Assembly (NCBI GenBank): GCA_949317995.1
Contig: OX439043.1
Location: forward strand, 43,033,560-43,097,559
From: Acholoe squamosa
Taxonomy: Eukaryota > Annelida > Polychaeta > Phyllodocida > Polynoidae
Length of the DNA stretch: 64,000 bases
Reading direction: 5' to 3'
How positions within the stretch are numbered: the stretch's first letter is position 1; each line of letters starts with the position of its first letter. Below, one piece after another: positions 57,572 through 64,000 of this stretch. The notes below the pieces were generated by a model. That model worked only from the letters and a program-made list of their open reading frames with translations, ran no database searches and was not told the DNA's origin. The translations under genes were made by a program, and so were the position numbers.

Positions 57572-59950
57572 CTATCAACCATGAATGAGCACTTCAAATT
57601 TCCTGTCTCTGAATGCGCCTCTATAAGAAATAAGAGGGAAAAGCTACTCTTTATTTTCACTTGGCAGTGTACCGAACCTAAAACTTAAGGTGGATGGCGC
57701 CCATAGGGTGACCGTATTCGCCAAATTTTCATCATAAGTTTATAGTTACATTCTCTATCCAATGGAACTAAGAAAGCAGTGGGGTCCCGGACCAGACATA
57801 TTTATCCAAGAAGCTACCATAGGGTTATGCAGTATTTTATCTTGATTTGCATGGAATATCATTAAAGAGTAGCTAAATCTTTGTATAACTTTCCCAGAAT
57901 ACTTTCATTAACCTCCTGTACACAAAAAATGTATTATCATAATGTGGCCCCGGACACTTTTGTATTGCTTTTCCACATTGAAAAAAAATCTTATTGAAAT
58001 AATAGAACTACATCATGCAGGTTAAATACTGCTCATATACCTCCACACTACCAGCTGACTTTGTGGCCAAATCAATAAGTCAGCCAGGTGTGTACACAGA
58101 AGGTTGAGAGTTCGCCCCAGCTCCATCCCTACCACAACTTTTATACAGTATCTCAAAAGCCATAGAGATGTACACATGTGCAGAGACCTGTGCAAAGGAA
58201 GTGTTTGGCATGTTAGCCATCTACCCTAAGCGTATCAACATCAAAATTTAAATTGTGGTGACTGATGGTTTCATGGGATGATTGAGGGTGTATAGATCAA
58301 CTAGACAATAAACTACATGATCAGACCATGACATGATTGTGAACCAGCTGAACTATGATCATCAGGAGGGTCTTGCAAATAAGGGAACTATGTACCTCTG
58401 GGAAAGAGGTGCCTCACCTTGAGTACTTATATCACTTTTCATGAGGTAACATTTTTTGTGTTGCCAAAAACAGTCAGGAAGTCAGGTGTCAGAAAAGTGT
58501 GATGTGAGTAGGTAGCCTTTGAGGAGTAGTCAAGTACCTTCCCATAATTATGACTGCTACTCAAAATAGCAACAGGCAACAGAGTGTCAGACAGAAAGTC
58601 ACCTCCTTATCCAATACAAACCATTTTTTTCTCTAATGGGGTGTGAAGGCTGTTGGGAAAAAATTGGAATTTAATTCTCACTGTAGTTATTTGATCTTCC
58701 AATTCTCCGCTCTTCCCCACATTGAGAATCAACTTTCCTAGAGAATTGGTTCCTACTTGAGAATTACACATCAACTCTGGACCACTCCTATACCACGTAC
58801 TCCTCTGACCAATTCACAATGGACAAGGGAATCAATTCCATGAGGTGAGTGAGTTCTGTTTTGGGAATAGCACCTCCGACAGAACCAATTCCAAATCTTC
58901 TCGCAACGGTCTCCTGTGGAAGTCGAAGGGTGAAATAGAGTGTGACTTTTTAGAGTGAGCTATTTAGAACTAGGTGCACTATCTAGCTGATCTGAAATAG
59001 CTCGCTGATGAAACAGCAGTGTAAGGCTTGCAGATGAATTAATTCAAGTTGTCTCATGTGGCTGAACTTTAGGTAGCTTATAATGTAATTTTATCTGATT
59101 GTGATCCTTAGGTTTCGTCATGCTATGGGTAATATGGAAACCAGATCTGCTCCTGCGTGGGTGGAGTCCACCTGCCACCTTAAATCACTTTTCGGTCGCA
59201 CCTATCTATTTGACCAGTGTCTCTTTTCTACAATACTATGCTACATTCACGCAGCTCAACTGAAGAAATGGTATGGCATTAAGCTATATGACGCTAGTTG
59301 GTTCTAACTCTGTTTGACATGTAGGGTCAATATCGATTTCTTTAAATGAGGTGGAAACAGCACTTAATTTATGGCCTGTAAGCGTAGCCCTTTACGTATA
59401 CAAGGAGGACAACAAAAAATAGTGAACGTTGGATGTTGAAATGGTTCGATTGGAATTAAGGATTTGCAGACATAATGCAATAAGAACATTACTTTCTTGG
59501 GGACATCAACAGGTGGCTGACATCTTAATGCAAAGATGTTAGCCACAAATATATACACATACATGTATATATACACACTACATTAGAATGAGAGACTTCA
59601 GAAAGCACAATAGCTTGGCAGGAAGGACATTGCTAAGGGACTCTTTTACGATATTCCCTACTGAAAACTCTCATGGGAATATGAGATATCTCAGCAACAG
59701 CTGGTATAATTGACTTGGAAATTGGTGCATTTGAAAGCAGAAAATGTCTGCTTTCTGATGGATTTGACCTAGGCCTTGACATTGAACTTAATGAAAACCC
59801 TCAAAATATCAATATCCTCATTTCCAGCATATCTGAAATCTCTGAAACAAGAGAGTGGTACCAGAAATAATGCCCTGTGCTTTCCGATGCTGCATCATTC
59901 ATAGGGAATTGGATTAGTGCCTGGACTGGCCGAACATAACCAACATTCTT
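57572..59950. other. Stretch without firm genes
   Basis: It contains a possible tRNA-derived SINE (58060-58130) and several AGAATTGG/CCAATTCT motifs in both orientations at 58640-58900. No supported exon. Confidence 0.4.
58060..58175 (+). repeat. Possible tRNA-derived SINE fragment
   Basis: TGGCCAAATCAATAAGTC (A-box-like) is followed about 40 bp later by GGTTGAGAGTTCGCCCC (B-box-like), the order and spacing of a tRNA-derived pol III promoter in SINEs. Both boxes have about three mismatches to consensus. Weak call. Confidence 0.25.
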
Positions 59951-61510
59951 ATATTTTGAAGCAGTTCATCAGTTGAAGGAATCCCGTCTCATCATGAGCT
60001 GACAACGAAGAGGTTTGACAATTATATATAAGTTATTGTTTCAATTTGAACCCTGTGGGGTCTGTATCCTGTAAATGACCAATAATCATGAATCGTCGTT
60101 ATTTGGGCTGCCAGGGGGGTCTACAGAATATTCTGGACCAGCCTAAAAAGTTTAAGGGGACATATAGTACAGGTGTTGGGGCTTACAGTCCATATATGTG
60201 GGTAGCCTAAATATAATTTTTTAATCCACAGCATGGGGCCAAAGTTGAGGGTCTCTGTAGGGTCCAATCGCTAGTGATTGTACCATAGCTCTAAGCCTTA
60301 ATGGAGTAAGATGTTGATATTAACAGGCCAAGTTACTCTCACAAGGTCCATTGTCATATAAGATATTATAGTTAGATATATTATACACTGGTGACAGACT
60401 CTAGGGCCTCTCTTAGGTCTAGGGTCTCTCTCGGGTCCAATTTCTAGTGTTTGTACCATAGCTCTAAGCATTAATGGAGTAGGATGTTGATATTAACAGG
60501 CCAAGTTACTCTCATATAAAGGTCGATTGTCATATAAGATTTTATAGTTAAATATATAATACACTGGTGGCAAACTGAGATTAAGGGTCTCTCTAGGGTC
60601 TAACAAGAAACTACCTAAACTGTGTCACCTAAACTGAAGGAGTACCCAGGCAATGATATAGGAGCTAGACTTTCGATTTTTCATACATCTAGGGACATGT
60701 TAAGGCTTTGCATGGTATATCTATTTCATCCCTGTGCTAAAGGACACTAGAACATGGATATCATGTTAGGGTCTCTCTAGGGTCTAGCATAAAACTGCCC
60801 ATATTCCCCATCAGTCACCCAGCATAAAAAGTACAGTGGCCACATATTCCTATTTGGTCTTAAAATGTTCCCTGTGCTATGGGGGAAATACCAAAACCCA
60901 AAAAGGAACCTATTCCTCTTCGATTTTTATCAATTGTAAGTGGCACTTCAGATTTTTGTGTTTTTTTTTCTCGAAAAAGCCCTCATTTTATGCAGTTTTA
61001 GGCCTCTAGCTCCCTAAATTTGCTTTATAGATGGGCAAAACCCATATATCTCTTGGAGCTCATTCCTACCAGAATAAGATTAGTATATTACTTTATTTGA
61101 TGTCTTTTTTTGATGAGAGAACAAGAACAGGCCAAATGACGATGATTTATGATTATTGGTAAAATAGTCTTAATCTCACAAATTAGTAAAGATTTGTCGG
61201 ATAAAGACACCTATGGGTCTTTATCCCAAAATATGACATTAAAGTACAAATATTCTAACCCCACGAATGTCTTTATCTCATAAAGTCTATGTACTGGGTT
61301 TAGACAACAAACTGACTGACCAGTCTTTATGGGATAAAGACACCCATGAGTGTCTTTATCCCATACATCAGCACTGATGTGTGGGATAAAGACTATTTAC
61401 AGGATAAAAACCCCACAGGGTTCAAATTAAGAAATAACTTATATATAATTGTCAAACCTCTTCGTTGTCAGCTCATGATGAGACGGGATTCTTTCAAATG
61501 ATGAGCAGCT
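59951..61510. mobile_element. TIR element with about 105-bp inverted arms
   Basis: The segment 59960-60070 ('GAATCCCGTCTCATCATGAG', 'GACAACGAAGAGGTTTGACA', 'CCTGTGGGGT') reappears inverted at about 61395-61500 with few mismatches. Between the arms lie two tandem copies of a 174-bp unit (60236-60600) and several GGGATAAAGAC motifs. There is no transposase frame. It is a non-autonomous or foldback DNA element; the target duplication was not found. Confidence 0.72.
60236..60600. repeat. Tandem duplication, about 174-bp unit
   Basis: Two copies starting near 60250 and 60423 share 'GGGTCCAAT...CTAGTG.TTGTACC', 'ATGTTGATATTAACAGGCCA' and 'TTGTCATATAAGAT'. A third partial start (GGGTCTCTCTAGGGTC) is near 60587. 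Confidence 0.85.
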
Positions 61511-61718
61511 AGTCTCTGATATTGAACAGATGGGGAGTCATAATACCCAACTAGCCACGCGTGTCTTTATCTCACAAATCAACACTAATTGGTGGGATAA
61601 AGACTAATTATGTGGGATAAAGACCCTATATACAACACTGTTCCCCCGTAGAAGATGGATACTTCGTACAATCATAATTTCATTATCCCCACTTAGCACC
61701 CAACACAGTTGCTTTTAG

Positions 61719-62049
61719 AGCCCCAGCTGAATACAGTGAGATTACTAGAAAGCGAACGGCTCAGGAGCAGGTCATTATAAGGACAAGGGAGCAGCTCACA
61801 TGGAGAAGGGGGGGAGTGGGAGGTAACACCACCACCTCCTCCTTCTCCACCACTACACCCACCCCCTACCATCATCACAGCACCACTCTCACTGCACTGT
61901 CATCGCCACCAACGCAAGACGTTGGTCAACTGTATAGCCGGCGTGGAGGGGGAGGTATGTATAGCAGCAAGAGATATAGAGGAGTAGGAGGCAGTCTGAG
62001 GGCTTGGAGAGACCGTGTGAGTGTGGGGATGGATGGAGATTGGATGTGA
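61719..62049 (+). CDS. Candidate exon encoding Arg/Gly/Ser/Thr-rich protein, uncertain
   Basis: The plus strand after TTGCTTTTAG stays open for 110 codons to TGA at 62049, with 'YSEITRKRTAQEQVIIRTRE' at its start and a Thr/Ser/His/Gly-rich remainder. A donor-like GTGAGTG at 62014 could end it earlier. It has no recognisable domain, and its simple composition means it may be chance. If real, it might join 62320-62457. Confidence 0.2.
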
Positions 62050-62118
62050 CATCAGGAGGGAGGCGAATGACAGGAATGAGTGATTATAGTGTGAGCTGAA
62101 GAGTGGAGATAAGGTATC

Positions 62119-62122
<4 letters not shown>

Positions 62123-62194
<72 letters not shown>
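62123..62194. repeat. (TA)n microsatellite
   Basis: Thirty-six uninterrupted TA dinucleotides. It is close in length and type to the tract at 56117-56176. Confidence 0.97.
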
Positions 62195-62200
<6 letters not shown>

Positions 62201-62319
62201 GGCCATCTGGTCGTTGGCCAATTCTGAAAGAAAAAGACCAGAGCTACAGTATACATTATACATATGCCTACAGGTGTAAGAGGCCGTAAGAGGTGTATCT
62301 AGAGAGCTACATGTTTCAG

Positions 62320-62457
62320 CTGCGCCTGGGAAGACAACTGCCTAAGACGCTCTCCACACATGCCCGCATGGAAGTGTACCTGGAGTCTACAGATGTGGTT
62401 ATGAACCTGCCCTTACATGGAAAATCTGGAACGAAACACTTTATCTGGATGTGGTAA
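62320..62457 (+). CDS. Candidate terminal exon, unidentified
   Basis: After ATGTTTCAG at 62311-62319, one frame runs 45 codons to TAA (62455-62457) and contains 'LSTHARMEVYLESTDVVMNL'. Its composition is protein-like and the acceptor is acceptable, but no family is recognised and no partner exon is certain. Confidence 0.25.
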   Translation: MRLGRQLPKTLSTHARMEVYLESTDVVMNLPLHGKSGTKHFIWMW

Positions 62458-62491
62458 CAGGTGGGTTCGCTTAGGGCTAGAGTGTATATCC

Positions 62492-62666
62492 CAAGACAAT
62501 ATTTGGTACCATATATATTTAGCATCTTTGGTTAACAAACACAATGTACACAAGACAATATTTGGTACCATATATTTAACATCTTTGGCTTACAAACACA
62601 ATGTACACAAGCCAATATTTGCTACCATATATCTAACATCTTTGGTTAGCAAACACAATGTACACA
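62492..62666. repeat. About 58-bp tandem repeat, three units
   Basis: Units start near 62492, 62551 and 62608 with 'CAAGACAATATTTGGTACCA', then 'ACATCTTTGG' and 'AACACAATGTACA'. The units are nearly identical. Confidence 0.9.
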
Positions 62667-64000
62667 GTGGACCTTGTCGTATCACCGTGCAAGATCCATC
62701 CATGAGCATATATACAAATGAAGGGTGAGAGTTTAGAAAGTGGCAACCTTATGTACGTGCTGGCCATTGGGAATCACACACCCTGACCCCCAATCCATGT
62801 GGGTATGTACACGTAGGTGGAGAGCAGATCAGTGGTGAGCAACTCACCTGGCGCCACCCTGCGGTCAATGGCTGAACCTGAAAATTACCGGAGAAGCAGC
62901 TCCTGGCCATCGCCTGTGTAATTGGACTAGGTACGAGGAGTCATGCCTAGGAGGACCCCGGGAGGAAGGAGGCCAGTGTAGCCTTAAAGGTCACCGATTG
63001 GAGCAGCTTGAGGCAGAGAAGGCAGAGACAGAGGTATCTATTCATCCAACTAGACGCATTGCTACCATTGGAAGTACAACTGATTTAATACTGATACTAC
63101 CAGGGAGAGGCAATTACTGATATTACAGTTTTCATTTATGCAGCGTAGATAAAACAGCTTTGCTAAGGACTATACATCACCATCAGTGCCTGATACATTG
63201 TGACAGGCGAATCTACTAGAACGGTGAGGTAACTAAGATCAACATCATTTGCATCACCGAATACCCGCTGTTGCATCGTTGTCCATGAGTTTATTAATTC
63301 TACATCATACTAGTTAAGAGTTTTAGAGCATCATCGTCCCTGACAAATGAATGCAGCCATTGACATGGCCTCATATATAGCCTCATAGATTATTTAAATA
63401 CTGATATCGCAAATCTTGACTAATACAAGAGTAACTTTGGCTTTTATATTTGTTGACATTAGCTACTTGGACGTTTACACCTTCATCGATGTTGGCAACA
63501 TCCACAGTTAGTAAGGTCTGAAGGTTTGATTTATCTACCGACCTCATTCAGCTCTGAACTAGCTTCACAAGAGACAGGGCAGCGATATATCTTGTAAGGG
63601 TTGCATTAGACAGCAAAAAGGCATTATCAGCAGATAACAGAGCAAGTTCGCTTGTAGGCAACATAATATGATAGGAAGAGGACTCAGGAAAAGTTCAGTT
63701 GGGCCCAAAACGACTACGCCACAACCATCAAGGTAAGAGCAGAAAACCAATTCGTCTCATTCCTTTGTTGAATATATCTTCATCGTAACTTTTCCTATTG
63801 ATAAGTTTTATTTAATTAGTTTCCTATTAAGTGTTATGTCTACTGATATTACATGACGCGTTCATCCGTTTTTTGTTTGATAGTTGACAATGGTAGATTC
63901 CTGACGTAAGTACATAAAGATTTTAGGAGGTTCTACGTGGATGGATCAAGTAGAAACCAAATCCACACGTATAAGGCACGGCTTATACCCGGCTACTGAA
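62667..64000. other. Right end of window, no recognised gene
   Basis: No long conserved frame, repeat or mobile-element end is visible. A 5' untranslated exon of a gene further right could lie here but cannot be shown. Confidence 0.4.

Noticed and set aside
58078..58200. Candidate minus-strand exon at 58.1 kb
   Set aside because: More than one frame is open, the plausible one meets a stop before a donor, and the stretch resembles a tRNA-derived SINE instead.
1..64000. tRNA or rRNA genes
   Set aside because: I scanned for A/B-box pairs with a cloverleaf and for conserved rRNA stretches. Only a weak SINE-like pair at 58060-58130 was seen, not a functional tRNA.

Overview
The window is nuclear DNA of an invertebrate animal, probably marine. 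It is AT-rich, has a multi-exon gene with GT..AG introns, and carries DIRS, Ty3/gypsy and several non-LTR retroelements, piggyBac-type and other terminal-inverted-repeat (TIR) elements, minisatellites and (AT)n tracts. The species cannot be named from what I can see. There are no bacterial features.

1-17.6 kb: the C-terminal half of an animal haem peroxidase on the + strand, in seven exons (58-184, 5459-5598, 10311-10521, 11369-11480, 14162-14328, 14796-14919, 17444-17591). They splice into 342 codons in one frame and end at TAG 17591. The 5' exons, including the one for the distal histidine, lie to the left of the window. The introns hold a decayed DIRS-like tyrosine-recombinase retrotransposon (minus strand, about 640-4390) and several short TIR and palindromic repeats.

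17.6-25.3 kb: broken non-LTR retrotransposons. There is an endonuclease fragment on the minus strand, a reverse-transcriptase fragment on the plus strand, and an ORF1 fragment (minus) interrupted by two related TIR elements.

25.3-43.8 kb: one very large Ty3/gypsy-type LTR retrotransposon. It has 371-bp LTRs of equal length, a 4-bp TTAG target duplication, a primer-binding site, gag with a CCHC knuckle, protease, reverse transcriptase, RNase H and integrase. About 3 kb downstream of integrase is an unusual extra reading frame with zinc-finger-like and coiled-coil segments; two CRE palindromes and an E-box lie just upstream of it. All frames carry breaks. A 4.57-kb foldback element sits in the protease region and itself contains a solo LTR. 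A 1-kb TIR element sits in the 3' region.

43.8-64 kb: a second, minus-strand non-LTR fragment (44.1-45.9 kb); a second foldback element (47321-51171) with the same terminal motif and the same 2-bp duplication size as the first; a piggyBac-type MITE with TTAA flanks (54827-55547); a cluster of a 16-bp motif; two abutting perfect hairpins at 57.1 kb; another TIR element (59.95-61.5 kb); (AT)n tracts; and three weak candidate exons. No complete host gene is recognisable right of 17.6 kb. Much of the remainder is sequence in which I see nothing coding.
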